DNA from: Novosphingobium sp. FKTRR1
GTDB taxonomy: Bacteria > Pseudomonadota > Alphaproteobacteria > Sphingomonadales > Sphingomonadaceae
Assembly (NCBI RefSeq): GCF_020404405.1
Contig: NZ_JAIZDA010000017.1
Coordinates: 31,282 to 95,281, forward strand
Direction: 5' to 3'
Length of the DNA stretch: 64,000 nt
Position 1 is the stretch's first letter; each line of letters starts with the position of its first letter. The translations under genes were made by a program, and so were the position numbers. The notes under the pieces were generated by a model that saw nothing but the letters and a program-made list of their open reading frames with translations, made no database searches and was not told the origin of the DNA. This document shows positions 26,823 through 38,332 of the stretch, piece by piece.

Positions 26823-28649
26823 ATGATTAGTACCCTGTGCCGTATTCCCGTGATGGTTTCCGTCGCTGGCCTGCTTGCGATGGCGGCGCAGCCGCTCGAT
26901 GCCGCACCGCACAAAGCCCGTCATCATGCCGCCCAATCACACAAAGGCGCCAAGCCGACGGCGGAGCAAGCCGTAGCGCCGATCGAAGTCGGGATCGTGG
27001 CGATCAACGATTTTCACGGCGCGCTGGAGCCGCCGCATCAGTCGGTCATCACGACCGATGTCCCCAACGCGGCTGTCAACGGCCCGCTGCAGGTGCCCGC
27101 AGGCGGCGCGGCATGGCTCGCCTCGGCGCTCGATTCGGTGCGGGCCAAGCACCGCAACCATCTGACCGTGGCAGCGGGCGACCTGATCAGCGCCTCGCAA
27201 CTCGCCTCGTCGCTCTATCTCGATGAGCCTGCGATCGGCGTACTCAACCGGTTGGGCCTCGATTATGCGGCGGTCGGAAACCACGAGTTCGACCGCGGGC
27301 GCAAGGAACTGTTCCGCATGCAGGTCGGCGGATGCGCCCGTTTCACCACGCGCCAGCCCTGCCAGCTTGAGGACTTCGAAGGGGCGCTGTTCAAGTACCT
27401 TGCCGCCAGTACCGTCGATGAAAAGGGTGGTATGCTGTTTCCCGCCAGCGCAATCCACCCGTTCACAGATGGGCGCCATACGGTGAAGGTCGGCCTGATC
27501 GGGCTGACGCTGAAGGGCACGCCCGATCTGGTCGCACCCGACGGGATCAAGGGGCTGACCTTCCGCGACGAAGCCGACACGATCAACGCTGAAGTGCCCA
27601 AGCTCAAGGCGCAAGGAGCCGATGCCATCGTCGTTCTGATCCATCAGGGGGGCAAGACCGACCAGCTTGACCCCAACGGCTGTGCCGACCTGACCGGTGA
27701 CATCAAAGGCATCCTCGACCGCGTCGATCCGCGCGTCGACGTGGTCGTGTCGGGCCACACGCACTGGGAATACGTGTGCGATTACGGCAAGATCAACCCG
27801 GCCAAACCCTTCCTGCTGACCAGCGCTGGCGTCTATGGCAAGGAAGTGACCGACATCACGCTGATGATCGATCCGGTGGCCCACCGCGTCGTGACCAAGC
27901 GGGCGCACAACCTGATCGTGCAATCGCTGCCCTACACTTCGGCGCGCGGGCCGGTGTCCAATACCAATCTGGTGCCGCAGTTCCAGCCGCGCGCCGATGT
28001 GGCCGACTATGTGAAGCGCTATGTCGATGCCAGCAAGGCGTTCACCGCGCGCGCCATCGGCAAGCTGGCAGCGCCCGCGACCAAGGGTGAGGGGGCAAAC
28101 ACCAGCACGGGTGGTCCGCTCGGCAACATGATCGCCGATTCGCAACTGGCGGCGACCCGCAATGCAGGCGCGCAGATCGCGTTCATGAACCCGTTCGGCG
28201 TGCGCACCGCGCTGGTCCCCGCTGCCGATGGCACGATCACGTTTGGTGATATCTATGCGGTGCAGCCGTTCAACAACGTGCTGATCACCGAAACGCTGAC
28301 TGGGGCCGAGATAAAAGCCGTGCTGGAACAAGGCTTCGACGACAGGGGCCCCGAGGAAGTGCTGACCCCTTCTTCCGCCTTTCGCTATGCTTTTGACCGC
28401 AGCAAGCCGGTCGGCAGCCGGATCACGGGCATGACGCTTGATGGCAAGCCGCTTGACCCTGCGGCGCGCTATCGGGTCACGATCAACAACTTCCTGGCGC
28501 AAGGGGGCGATACTTTCACGGTGTTTGCAGGAAAGCCCGAGGCCGTGACCGGCCCGACCGATCTTGATGCGCTGGAAGCCTGGTTCAAGGGCGCCGACAA
28601 GCGCGAAGCCCCGGTTGAAGTCCGCGCAACGGCGGTGGGCCAGCCATAA
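26823..28649 (+). CDS. Exported 5'-nucleotidase / UDP-sugar hydrolase family protein
   Basis: 608 residues starting at ATG 26823 with a signal peptide (about 1-27, ending QPLDA). The metallophosphatase domain shows all its ligand blocks: VAINDFHGALEP, AAGDLISAS, VGNHEFDRG, VVLIHQGGK and VVSGHTHWEY. The C-terminal nucleotide-specific domain includes NPFGVRTAL and FGDIYAVQPFNN. Enzymes of this family dephosphorylate extracellular or periplasmic nucleotides, scavenging nucleosides and phosphate. A much longer frame runs upstream through the TetR gene but that part is antisense shadow. Confidence 0.92.
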   Translation: MISTLCRIPVMVSVAGLLAMAAQPLDAAPHKARHHAAQSHKGAKPTAEQAVAPIEVGIVAINDFHGALEPPHQSVITTDVPNAAVNGPLQVPAGGAAWLASALDSVRAKHRNHLTVAAGDLISASQLASSLYLDEPAIGVLNRLGLDYAAVGNHEFDRGRKELFRMQVGGCARFTTRQPCQLEDFEGALFKYLAASTVDEKGGMLFPASAIHPFTDGRHTVKVGLIGLTLKGTPDLVAPDGIKGLTFRDEADTINAEVPKLKAQGADAIVVLIHQGGKTDQLDPNGCADLTGDIKGILDRVDPRVDVVVSGHTHWEYVCDYGKINPAKPFLLTSAGVYGKEVTDITLMIDPVAHRVVTKRAHNLIVQSLPYTSARGPVSNTNLVPQFQPRADVADYVKRYVDASKAFTARAIGKLAAPATKGEGANTSTGGPLGNMIADSQLAATRNAGAQIAFMNPFGVRTALVPAADGTITFGDIYAVQPFNNVLITETLTGAEIKAVLEQGFDDRGPEEVLTPSSAFRYAFDRSKPVGSRITGMTLDGKPLDPAARYRVTINNFLAQGGDTFTVFAGKPEAVTGPTDLDALEAWFKGADKREAPVEVRATAVGQP

Positions 28650-28672
28650 GGCGACGCCCTCACAGGCAGCGC

Positions 28673-29161
28673 CTAGCCCAGCAGCCAGTGCCCCAGCAGG
28701 CGCTCGAACGGAAAGGTGAAGAACCCGGCGATCAGCAGGGCTCCGATGACCAATCCGCGCGCAGTGCGGCGGTGGCGGCTGACGTCATGTCGCCGGGCCG
28801 CCAGCACCAGCAAGGGCACGGTGACGATGACAAAGGCCGATAGCAGGTGGATCGGGCTGAACGCACCGTTGCCGATCTGCCGCACGGCCAGACTGTCCAT
28901 GGCCGATGCCAGCATCGCGCCCGCCCAGACATAGCCCAGCACGCGGTGGCGGCGGGTGCCGCGCCTTTGCCACAGCAGCACGGGTGTAACTCCCAGCGCC
29001 ACCACCACGGTGGCCAGATGCAGCCACACGACCAGGGGCACTTGCGCCCATTGTGGCCGCCCGCGCAGCACGGCGGCGACAACCGCGGCCAGCAGGATCA
29101 GCACGAGCAGGCCCAGCGCGCGTTCGACCCGGTTGGGCAGGATGGAGGTGGCGCGGGTCAT
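28673..29161 (-). CDS. DUF2306 membrane protein
   Basis: 162 residues with four membrane helices. The RRGTRRHRVLGYVWAGAML segment and SPIHLLSAFVIVTVPLLV are typical of DUF2306. A histidine-rich loop (RRHDVSRHRRTARG) precedes the last helix. Function of the family is not established; a conserved His in HLLSAF suggests heme or metal possibilities but nothing shows it here. It converges with the 5'-nucleotidase and lies 20 bases downstream of an acyltransferase, so the two may share a transcript. Confidence 0.78.
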   Translation of the reverse strand: MTRATSILPNRVERALGLLVLILLAAVVAAVLRGRPQWAQVPLVVWLHLATVVVALGVTPVLLWQRRGTRRHRVLGYVWAGAMLASAMDSLAVRQIGNGAFSPIHLLSAFVIVTVPLLVLAARRHDVSRHRRTARGLVIGALLIAGFFTFPFERLLGHWLLG

Positions 29162-29180
29162 GCGGCGAGACTCCCTCAGT

Positions 29181-29813
29181 TCAGGACTTCGACGCGCTTT
29201 GTTCGATCATCGCGTCGAAATCGGCAATCCCCCGCTCGGGATGCCGTGGCGTCACGCTGCGATAGACTTCGGCCAGCACCTGCATGTCGGCGCGATAATC
29301 GCCGCTGGGCATCAACGCCGGGCCCAGCCCGCCGGTGCGGGTGGCATAGTCCATGAAGCCCACGACCATCGGCACCCCGGCTTGGCGTGCTATGTGATAG
29401 AAGCCGGTGCGCCATTGCCCGACCCGGCCGCGCGTGCCTTCGGGCGCGATGGTCAGGATGAACGGTTCGCCCTTCGCGAATTCGGCGACCATCGCCTTGA
29501 CCATATCGCTGCGCGCGGAACGGTCGACCGGCACCCCGCCCATGTCGTGCATGAAACGGCCCATCGGCCAGCGGAACAGGCTGTCCTTGGCGATGAAGCG
29601 CGGCTGGATGCCAAGTTCGTTGGCAAGGCCAAGAAAATACACGAAGTCCCAGTTCGAAGTATGCGGCGCGGCGATCAGCACATAACGCCCGTCGGGCGGC
29701 GGCGATCCAACCGCTTTCCACCCGTTGAAGCGGTAAAACGCCAGCAGCGCGCGCTTCACCAGTCTTGAGGCAAGGCTCGGCCTACGGTCGCTCAGGCCGC
29801 CATTCGTCGTCAT
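29181..29813 (-). CDS. PlsC-family 1-acylglycerol-3-phosphate acyltransferase-like protein
   Basis: 210 residues. The acyltransferase HX4D motif is APHTSNWDF (about residue 50), followed by FIAKDSLFRWPMG and the EGTR motif in TIAPEGTRGR. The sequence is the shorter, membrane-associated type found near lysophospholipid or ornithine-lipid acyltransferases. It would transfer an acyl chain from acyl-CoA or acyl-ACP to a lysolipid or similar acceptor. The exact acceptor is unresolved. Confidence 0.88.
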   Translation of the reverse strand: MTTNGGLSDRRPSLASRLVKRALLAFYRFNGWKAVGSPPPDGRYVLIAAPHTSNWDFVYFLGLANELGIQPRFIAKDSLFRWPMGRFMHDMGGVPVDRSARSDMVKAMVAEFAKGEPFILTIAPEGTRGRVGQWRTGFYHIARQAGVPMVVGFMDYATRTGGLGPALMPSGDYRADMQVLAEVYRSVTPRHPERGIADFDAMIEQSASKS

Positions 29814-29955
29814 CGTCTACTCTCCCCCGTCCACAGACCTAGCGAGGTTTGCACGCGCTGTCGAATGCAGGGGGCGAATGCGGGAATGGCGCGATGCTTG
29901 CCCTGCGCCCGCCACCGCCCTATCGCGCGGGGCGAAGCGCAAGAAGGATACCGGC

Positions 29956-30402
29956 ATGGGCGTGTTGAACAATCCGAAGTTGCACGCGATCATCAAGTCG
30001 GGCTGGCACGGCACCTGCCCGCGCTGCGGCAAGGCGTCGATGTTCCAAAGCTGGCTGAAGCTGCAAAAGAACTGCCCATCGTGCGGGCTGGACTACAGCT
30101 ATGCCAATGCCGACGATGGCCCGGCGTTTTTTGCACTTTGCATCACCGCCTTTCCGCTGACCTTCATCGCGGTGTGGCTGGAAGTGACCTACAGCCCGCC
30201 ATGGTGGGTCCACGTGCTCACTTCGGTGCCGATTCTGGCGTTCGGGTGCCTCGCCTCGCTGCGCCCGTTCAAGGGTCTGCTGGTCGCCTCGCAATACATG
30301 AACAGTGCGGTCGAGGCGGGCACCGAGGATCTGTGGGCCAAGCTGAACGCGCGCGAGAAGGAACAGGGGGCGACGCCCCGCGACACAGGGGAGCAGCCAT
30401 GA
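29956..30402 (+). CDS. DUF983 zinc-ribbon membrane protein
   Basis: 148 residues. The N-terminal zinc ribbon is CPRCG...CPSCG, followed by two membrane helices (about 58-80 and 85-105) and a soluble tail. This matches DUF983, which in alphaproteobacteria often lies near cytochrome oxidase genes, though not here. ATG 29956 is chosen because AAGGA lies 7 bases upstream. The stop overlaps the start of the ArsC-like gene by 4 bases, so the pair is translationally coupled. Confidence 0.87.
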   Translation: MGVLNNPKLHAIIKSGWHGTCPRCGKASMFQSWLKLQKNCPSCGLDYSYANADDGPAFFALCITAFPLTFIAVWLEVTYSPPWWVHVLTSVPILAFGCLASLRPFKGLLVASQYMNSAVEAGTEDLWAKLNAREKEQGATPRDTGEQP

Positions 30403-30746
30403 CCATCACACTTTACGGCATTCCCAATTGCGATACGGTGAAGAAGGCGCGTGTCTGGCTTGACGGGCGGGGCGTTGGCTACATTTTCCATGACTACAAA
30501 AAGCTGGGTGCGGACCCGGTACGGCTGGCGGCGTGGGTCGATCAGGCGGGGCTCGATAAAGTGCTCAACCGGGCCGGAACCACGTTCCGCAAGCTGAGCG
30601 ATGAGCAGAAGGCGGGGCTTGATGCGGCCAAGGCGATTGCGCTGATGGTCGAGCAACCCTCGCTGATCAAGCGGCCGATCGTGGAATACCCCGGCGGCTT
30701 GCTGGTCGGCTTCAAGGAAACGGAATTCGGCGCCGCTTTTGCATAA
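30399..30746 (+). CDS. ArsC/Spx-family thioredoxin-fold protein (YffB-like)
   Basis: 115 residues. The start overlaps the DUF983 stop (ATGA). It opens with ITLYGIPNCDTVKKARVWL, with a single active Cys, and ends with the family RPIVEYPGG motif whose Arg helps bind the substrate anion. This is the Spx/MgsR/YffB branch, used as a glutathione-dependent reductase in gammaproteobacteria. It is probably not a true arsenate reductase: no ars genes are present. Confidence 0.88.
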   Translation: MTITLYGIPNCDTVKKARVWLDGRGVGYIFHDYKKLGADPVRLAAWVDQAGLDKVLNRAGTTFRKLSDEQKAGLDAAKAIALMVEQPSLIKRPIVEYPGGLLVGFKETEFGAAFA

Positions 30747-30799
30747 TAGGGCAGTACCGGCCCTGTTCAGCGCGCCCCTTCGATGCTATCTACAGCCCT

Positions 30800-31207
30800 G
30801 TGAATAGACCCATCCCTTATCTCTTTCCGATCGCGGTTGATCCCGCCGACATCGACTTCATGGGGCATGTCAACAATGCCTCGTACCTCAAGTGGGTGCA
30901 GGATGCGGTGGTCGGCCACTGGCAGGCCTTCGCCCCGGTTGAGGCGGTGAAGCAGTACTTGTGGGTCGCCACTACTCACAGCATTACCTACCGCCGTCCG
31001 ACGTTCCTCGATGACGCGGTGATCGCCCACGTGATCCTTGAAAAAGTGCAGGGCGCGCGCGCTTTCTACGAAACCGTGATCAAGCGTGGCGAGGAAGTGC
31101 TGGCCGAGGTCAAGTCAAGCTGGTGCTGCCTCGATGCCTCGACCTTGCGTCCGGCGCGACTCGCGCGCGAACTGGTCGAGAAATTCCTGCCGCCGCCTGC
31201 GGAATAA
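30800..31207 (+). CDS. 4-hydroxybenzoyl-CoA thioesterase-type hotdog protein (YbgC-like)
   Basis: 135 residues from GTG 30800. The hotdog-fold signature DPADIDFMGHVNNASYLKW contains the catalytic Asp and the GHVNN turn. The later ITYRRPTFLDDAVIAH strand is typical. It should hydrolyse acyl-CoA or acyl-ACP thioesters in the cytosol. YbgC itself belongs to the Tol-Pal cluster, which is not here, so this is a family-level call. Confidence 0.86.
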   Translation: MNRPIPYLFPIAVDPADIDFMGHVNNASYLKWVQDAVVGHWQAFAPVEAVKQYLWVATTHSITYRRPTFLDDAVIAHVILEKVQGARAFYETVIKRGEEVLAEVKSSWCCLDASTLRPARLARELVEKFLPPPAE

Positions 31208-31255
31208 CGCGAACTCGCTGTTTCGTCACGGCTGGCGAGCCGGACTCGCCCGCTG

Positions 31256-31438
31256 CTAGCGCAGTTTCGCGATCGCCAACTGGTCGCTCTTGGCGCGGAT
31301 CTTGACCGATTCCTCGCTGCGCGTCAGCGCCTTGGCGATGGCTTTCAGCGCCATGCCCTTCTTGGCCAGCGTGTGCAGCTTCTGGATTTCGTCGGGGGTC
31401 CACGGCTGCTTGTGCCGTTCAAAGCGTTGTTCGGCCAT
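31256..31438 (-). CDS. Small basic helix-turn-helix-like protein
   Basis: 60 residues, rich in Lys/Arg. The centre, WTPDEIQKLHTLAKKGMALK, followed by AIAKALTRSEESVKIRA, looks like a SANT/HTH unit of the GcrA-like or DNA-invertase-tail type. An AGGGGA sequence lies about 10 bases upstream of the ATG. It is placed 15 bases downstream of ubiG on the same strand and may be co-transcribed. A DNA-binding role is inferred only from this motif. Confidence 0.65.
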   Translation of the reverse strand: MAEQRFERHKQPWTPDEIQKLHTLAKKGMALKAIAKALTRSEESVKIRAKSDQLAIAKLR

Positions 31439-31453
31439 GGAATTGGTGTCCCC

Positions 31454-32179
31454 TTAAACGTGTGTCGCGGTGGCGATGTAGTTGAGCGACACGTCGTCCG
31501 ACAGGTGCAGGCCCTTGGCCACGCTCCACGCGATGCCGGTCGGGTTGCCCAGTTTCAGTCCGGCGTCGGCCAGCAGATCGTGCAGTTCCACCGGGGTCAG
31601 GAAATCGTCCCAATGGTGCGTGCCACGCGGGATCAGGCCGAATCGCTCGGCGCCTTCGACCATCAGCAATCGCGATTGCACCGTGCGATTGGGGGTCGAA
31701 ACGATCATCAGTCCATCGTCGCCCAGCGCATCGGCCAGCGCGGCGATGAACGCCGGTTTGTCGGCGACGTGCTCGATCACCTCCAGCGCGGTGACCAGGT
31801 TGTAGCCCGACAGGCCGAGCGCGCCGATATCGCCGTGCTTGTAGTCAATGTTCAGCCCGCCCGCTTGCGCATGCGTCCGCGCGGCGGCGATGTTTTCGTG
31901 CGCGGCGTCGACTCCGGTCACGCTTGCGCCCATCCGCGCCAGTGGTTCGGCCAGCAACCCTGCGCCGCACCCGACGTCAAGCGCGCGAAGCCCGGCCAGC
32001 GGCTTGAGCGAGGCGGGATTGGCGGCGAAGTGGGTGTCGATGGCGCTGCGGATGAAGCGCAGCCGCACCGGGTTCAGGCGGTGGAGCATCGCCGAACTGC
32101 CCTTGGGATCCCACCAGTCGGCGGCCAGCTTGCCGAAATGGGCAGCCTCATCGGGGCGGATCGTTGTTGCATTGCTCAT
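31454..32179 (-). CDS. ubiG: Ubiquinone biosynthesis O-methyltransferase
   Basis: 241 residues. The SAM-binding motif ALDVGCGAGLLAEPLARMG sits at about residue 70, with VTGVDAAHENI (acidic end of strand 2). The opening EAAHFGKLAADWWDPKGSS and LHRLNPVRLRFI are specific to UbiG. It performs the two O-methylations in ubiquinone synthesis. It is divergent from lysC with 96 bases between the starts. Confidence 0.94.
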   Translation of the reverse strand: MSNATTIRPDEAAHFGKLAADWWDPKGSSAMLHRLNPVRLRFIRSAIDTHFAANPASLKPLAGLRALDVGCGAGLLAEPLARMGASVTGVDAAHENIAAARTHAQAGGLNIDYKHGDIGALGLSGYNLVTALEVIEHVADKPAFIAALADALGDDGLMIVSTPNRTVQSRLLMVEGAERFGLIPRGTHHWDDFLTPVELHDLLADAGLKLGNPTGIAWSVAKGLHLSDDVSLNYIATATHV

Positions 32180-32275
32180 GCGAGGTTCTTAAAGCGCCGC
32201 GTCCGCATGGTCCATGGGGCGTAGGGCAAGATTCTTTCACAACCTCTGGTTGGCAAACAGGTCAGGGAGCAGCGC

Positions 32276-33544
32276 GTGGCTCGCATCGTGATGAAATTCG
32301 GCGGCACGTCGATGGCCGGGACCGAGCGCATCCGGCGTGTGGCGAAAATCGTCCAGCGCCAGCAGGCGGCCGGGCATGAAGTGGCGGTGGTCGTCTCGGC
32401 CATGGCTGGAGAGACCGACCGTCTCGTCAACTTCAGCCGCGAAGCCAGCGCGCTTTATGATCCGGCTGAGTATGACGTTGTCGTCGCCAGCGGCGAACAG
32501 GTCACATCCGGCCTGCTGGCGATGCATCTGCAGGCGCTGGGCAGCAAGGCGCGGTCCTGGCTGGGCTGGCAATTGCCGGTGCGCACCGACGATGCCCACG
32601 GCAGCGCGCGGATCGAGGCGATCGATTCGGACGCGGTGATCGCCTCGATGCAAGCTGGTGAGATCGCGGTCATTCCTGGCTTTCAGGGTATCAGCCCGCA
32701 AGGGCGGATCACTACGCTGGGGCGCGGTGGTTCGGATACCTCGGCGGTGGCGGTGGCGGCTGCGGTCAAGGCCGATCGCTGCGACATCTATACCGATGTC
32801 GACGGGGTCTATACCACCGACCCGCGCATCGTGGCCAAGGCGCGCAAGCTCAAGAACGTGACGTACGAGGAAATGCTCGAACTGGCCTCGGTCGGCTCGA
32901 AAGTGTTGCAGACCCGTTCGGTCAGCCTCGCCATGAAGGAAAAGGTGCGGGTGCAAGTGCTGTCGTCGTTCATCGACGAGGATGCGCCCGCCGCCGATAC
33001 GCTGCCCGGTACGATGATCGTTTCGGACGAAGAACTCGCGAAGATTCAAGAGGGACTGGATATGGAACGCCAGCTGATCACCGGCATCGCCGCCGACAAG
33101 AACGACGCCAAGGTCATCCTGACGGCGGTGCCCGACCGTCCGGGTGCGGTGGCCACGATCTTTGGCCCGCTTGCCGCAGCCAACATCAACGTCGACATGA
33201 TCATCCAGAACGTCGGTCGTGCCGATACCGATACCGACGTGACGTTCACCGTGCCGCAAGCCGATCTGGAGCGCACGAAGGCGGTGCTGGACGAGAACCG
33301 CCCCTCAATCGGCTATGAAAAGTTGTCGACCGACCCGAAGATCTCGAAGATCTCGGTCGTCGGCGTGGGCATGCGCAGCCATGCCGGTGTGGCCGCCACC
33401 ATGTTCAAGGCGCTGGCCGATCGCGGGATCAACATTCAGGCGATCAGCACCAGCGAGATCAAGGTGTCGGTCTTGATCGATTCGGACGAGACCGAACTGG
33501 CCGTCCGTCTGTTGCACACCGCCTACGGCCTCGACGCCGCCTGA
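32276..33544 (+). CDS. lysC: Aspartate kinase
   Basis: 422 residues from GTG 32276, which has AGGGAG 6 bases upstream. The kinase domain shows VMKFGGTSM, VVSAMAGETD, the TLGRGGSDTSAVA nucleotide loop and DVDGVYTTDPR. Two C-terminal ACT domains (about 265-422) carry the allosteric sites for Lys/Thr. It commits aspartate to Lys/Thr/Met/diaminopimelate synthesis. An internal GTG/ATG (for a beta subunit) could exist, as in some homologues, but is not shown. Confidence 0.95.
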   Translation: MARIVMKFGGTSMAGTERIRRVAKIVQRQQAAGHEVAVVVSAMAGETDRLVNFSREASALYDPAEYDVVVASGEQVTSGLLAMHLQALGSKARSWLGWQLPVRTDDAHGSARIEAIDSDAVIASMQAGEIAVIPGFQGISPQGRITTLGRGGSDTSAVAVAAAVKADRCDIYTDVDGVYTTDPRIVAKARKLKNVTYEEMLELASVGSKVLQTRSVSLAMKEKVRVQVLSSFIDEDAPAADTLPGTMIVSDEELAKIQEGLDMERQLITGIAADKNDAKVILTAVPDRPGAVATIFGPLAAANINVDMIIQNVGRADTDTDVTFTVPQADLERTKAVLDENRPSIGYEKLSTDPKISKISVVGVGMRSHAGVAATMFKALADRGINIQAISTSEIKVSVLIDSDETELAVRLLHTAYGLDAA

Positions 33545-33552
33545 CGATCACG

Positions 33553-33595
33553 AAAAACCCCGCTTCCGGCACAAGGGGAATTGCCGGAAGCGGGG
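33553..33595 (-). terminator. Rho-independent terminator of katG
   Basis: A perfect 14-bp stem (CCCCGCTTCCGGCA at 33558-33571 with its complement at 33582-33595) encloses 10 bases. On the minus strand it is followed by five T residues (33553-33557), so it terminates katG, whose stop is 24 bases upstream. On the plus strand no U-run follows, though it may also slow lysC transcription. Confidence 0.9.
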
Positions 33596-33618
33596 CAGGT
33601 GGCCATGTGCTCAGGCCG

Positions 33619-35820
<2,202 letters not shown>

Positions 35821-36017
35821 GGCGTTTTCCCTCGGTCGTTTGAAGCTGGTTGGCGTCAGGCGCGGTGTACTCTTGCTAACCTGATTGAGAAAACCATATT
35901 AAAACTTCATAGTGATCGTCCCTATCGATCAACTCCAGCCTTTGCACAGCCAAGCCTTGCCCCGTGGCGGTACCGGCTTTAAGGCCGCACCGGCGATCCT
36001 GCGGCACGATTGGGGCA

Positions 36018-37031
36018 ATGATGAGCGCATATCCGAAGACCTCGGCCTTGATGGCGCGCGGGGCCGAATTCCTTGGCACCGAACATGCTGTGTTGTGCGG
36101 GGCGATGAGTTGGGTGTCGGAACGCAATCTGGTGTCCGCCATCAGCAACGCCGGGGGTTTCGGTGTGATCGCCTGCGGGGCGATGACGCCCGACCTGCTC
36201 GATACCGAGATCGCCGCGACCAAGGCGCTCACCGCCAAGCCGTTCGGCGTCAACCTCATCACGATGCACCCGGCCTTGTTCGACCTGATCGCAGTCTGCG
36301 CGCGGCACGGCGTCAGCCACGTCGTGCTGGCAGGCGGCATTCCGCCCAAGGGCAGCGTCGAGGCGATCAAGGCGTTCGGTGCCAAGGTCATCGTGTTCGC
36401 GCCGACCATCGCGCTGGCAAAGAAGCTGTTCCGCTCGGGCGCCGATGCACTGGTGATCGAAGGCAGCGAGGCCGGCGGCCATATCGGCCCGGTCTCGACG
36501 AGCGTTCTGGCGCAGGAATTCCTGCCCGCGCTGGCGGCCGAACACCTTGTGTTCGTGGCGGGTGGCATTGGCCGGGGCGAGGCCATCGCGGGCTACCTGG
36601 AGATGGGCGCAGCGGGCGTTCAACTCGGTACCCGCTTTGCCTGCGCCAGTGAATCGATCGCACACCCCGCGTTCAAGCAGGCCTTTTTTCGCGGCAATGC
36701 GCGCGACGCCACCGCGAGTGTGCAAGTCGATCCGCGCTTGCCGGTGATCCCGGTCCGCGCGCTGAAGAACAAGGGCACCGAGGCGTTCACCGCCAAGCAG
36801 ATCGAGGTTGCCAAGCGGCTTGATGCAGGCGAGCTCGACATGGCCGCCGCGCAGCTTGAGATCGAGCATTTCTGGGCTGGCGCCCTGCGTCGTGCGGTGA
36901 TCGAGGGCGATGTCGAGCGCGGCTCGGTGATGGCAGGCCAGTCCGTCGGCATGGTCACCCGCGAAGAACCGGTGGCCGAAATCTTCGCGCAGTTGCTGGC
37001 CGAAAGCGAAGCGGCGCTCACGCGTCGCTGA
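36018..37031 (+). CDS. Nitronate monooxygenase / FMN-dependent 2-nitropropane dioxygenase family
   Basis: 337 residues, a TIM-barrel flavoprotein. It has GAMSWVSERNLVSAISNAGGF at the N-terminus, VNLITMHP, the FMN phosphate blocks VIEGSEAGGHIGP and VAGGIGRGEAI, and GVQLGTRFACASES. Members oxidise alkyl nitronates or act as FabK-like enoyl-ACP reductases. With no fab genes nearby, the nitronate detoxification reading is preferred but not certain. ATG 36018 and the next codon ATG 36021 are equally possible starts. Confidence 0.87.
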   Translation: MMSAYPKTSALMARGAEFLGTEHAVLCGAMSWVSERNLVSAISNAGGFGVIACGAMTPDLLDTEIAATKALTAKPFGVNLITMHPALFDLIAVCARHGVSHVVLAGGIPPKGSVEAIKAFGAKVIVFAPTIALAKKLFRSGADALVIEGSEAGGHIGPVSTSVLAQEFLPALAAEHLVFVAGGIGRGEAIAGYLEMGAAGVQLGTRFACASESIAHPAFKQAFFRGNARDATASVQVDPRLPVIPVRALKNKGTEAFTAKQIEVAKRLDAGELDMAAAQLEIEHFWAGALRRAVIEGDVERGSVMAGQSVGMVTREEPVAEIFAQLLAESEAALTRR

Positions 37032-37094
37032 CCGGCCAGCCGCCGACCGCAAGCTGCAGGCCCGCGATCGGGCGGCAAAGGGGAGTGCACAAGC

Positions 37095-38315
37095 ATGGCT
37101 GAACAGCATCGCGCCTCGATCGGTTTCGTTTTTGCCATCGTGCTGATCGACATGCTGGGTTTCGGGATCGTCATCCCGGTGTTGCCGGGCCTGATTATGC
37201 AATTGACCCACGTCACCATCGGCGAGGCGGCGCAATATGCCGGCTGGCTGGGCGCGGGCTATGCCGCGATGCAGTTCGTGTTTTCGCCGATCATCGGCAA
37301 CTTGTCCGACCGGTTCGGCCGCCGGCCGGTGTTGCTTGCTTCTGTCTTTGCACTCGGGCTCGACTACCTGTTGCAAGCGGTCGCGCCAGCTTTCGGCTGG
37401 CTGGTGGCAGGGCGGCTGATTGCCGGGGTGACCGGGGCCAGCTTCTCGGCCGCCTATGCCTATATCGCCGACGTGACACCGCCTGAAAAGCGCTCCGCCA
37501 GCTTCGGGCTGATGGGCCTCGCCTTCGGTTTCGGGTTCGTCGCGGGACCGGCCATCGGCGGGCTGCTCGGATCGATCGGTCCGCGCCTGCCATTCTATGC
37601 CGCCGCCGCGCTTGCGCTGACCAACTTCGTGTTCGGCGCTGTGTTCCTGAAGGAATCTCTTACCCCCGAAAACCGCCGTCCGTTCGATTGGCGCCGCGCC
37701 AATGCGCTGGCCGCGTTGAAAGCCTTGCGGGGACAGGACAGCACGGTGCTGTGGTTCGTGGCAGCGCTGGGCATGTGGCAGTTGTCGCACATCGTCTATC
37801 CGTCGGTATGGTCCTATTTCGCCATTGCCGCCTATGGCTTCACCACGCGGCAAGTGGGGCTGGCGCTGGCGATGGTCGGGTTTTCCAGCGCGCTGGTTCA
37901 GGGTTTTGCCTTGCGGCGGTTCCTGCCGCTGCTGGGTGAGCGGCGCGCGGTGACGCTTGGCGTGTCCGGGCTGGTGCTCGCCGCGATCGGCTATGCGCTG
38001 GCTGGCAATACCTGGCAGGTCTATGCGGTCATCATGATTGGCGCGCTGCAAGGCTTCGTCCAACCGTCGATTTCGGGGCTCAACAGCCGCGCTGTCGATG
38101 CGCGCAGTCAGGGTGAACTGCAAGGTGCGGTCCAGTCGATCGGTTCGCTTGCGGCGATCATCGGACCGCCAATGTACGCCGAAACGCTGGCCGCGTTCAG
38201 CGGACCGCACGCGATCTTCAACTTCCCGGCGATGCCGCTGCTGCTGTCGGGTTGTTTCGGGCTGGTGACGCTGGCCCTGTTCCTGAAGGGGGCGAGCAAG
38301 CTGGAGCGTAGCTGA
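37095..38315 (+). CDS. MFS transporter, TetA (DHA1) type
   Basis: 406 residues with 12 membrane helices. Motif A between helices 2 and 3 is GNLSDRFGRRPVLL, and helix 5 carries AGVTGASFSAAYAYIAD (motif C-like), both typical of proton-driven drug exporters of the TetA class. Overall similarity is to tetracycline-like exporters found widely in sphingomonads, which usually do not give resistance in practice. The actual substrate is unknown. GGGGAG about 9-10 bases upstream supports the ATG. Confidence 0.9.
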   Translation: MAEQHRASIGFVFAIVLIDMLGFGIVIPVLPGLIMQLTHVTIGEAAQYAGWLGAGYAAMQFVFSPIIGNLSDRFGRRPVLLASVFALGLDYLLQAVAPAFGWLVAGRLIAGVTGASFSAAYAYIADVTPPEKRSASFGLMGLAFGFGFVAGPAIGGLLGSIGPRLPFYAAAALALTNFVFGAVFLKESLTPENRRPFDWRRANALAALKALRGQDSTVLWFVAALGMWQLSHIVYPSVWSYFAIAAYGFTTRQVGLALAMVGFSSALVQGFALRRFLPLLGERRAVTLGVSGLVLAAIGYALAGNTWQVYAVIMIGALQGFVQPSISGLNSRAVDARSQGELQGAVQSIGSLAAIIGPPMYAETLAAFSGPHAIFNFPAMPLLLSGCFGLVTLALFLKGASKLERS

Positions 38316-38332
38316 CACGCACCGGCCTCCGC

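Noticed and set aside
35821..35930. Possible OxyR site upstream of katG (ATAG...CTAT near 35910-35926)
   Set aside because: The two halves are separated by 9 bases instead of 7 and no second pair follows, so it does not fit the OxyR pattern.
37095..38315. Reading the MFS gene as a tetracycline resistance determinant
   Set aside because: TetA-like motifs are shared by many chromosomal DHA1 exporters; no tetR partner or mobile context is present.
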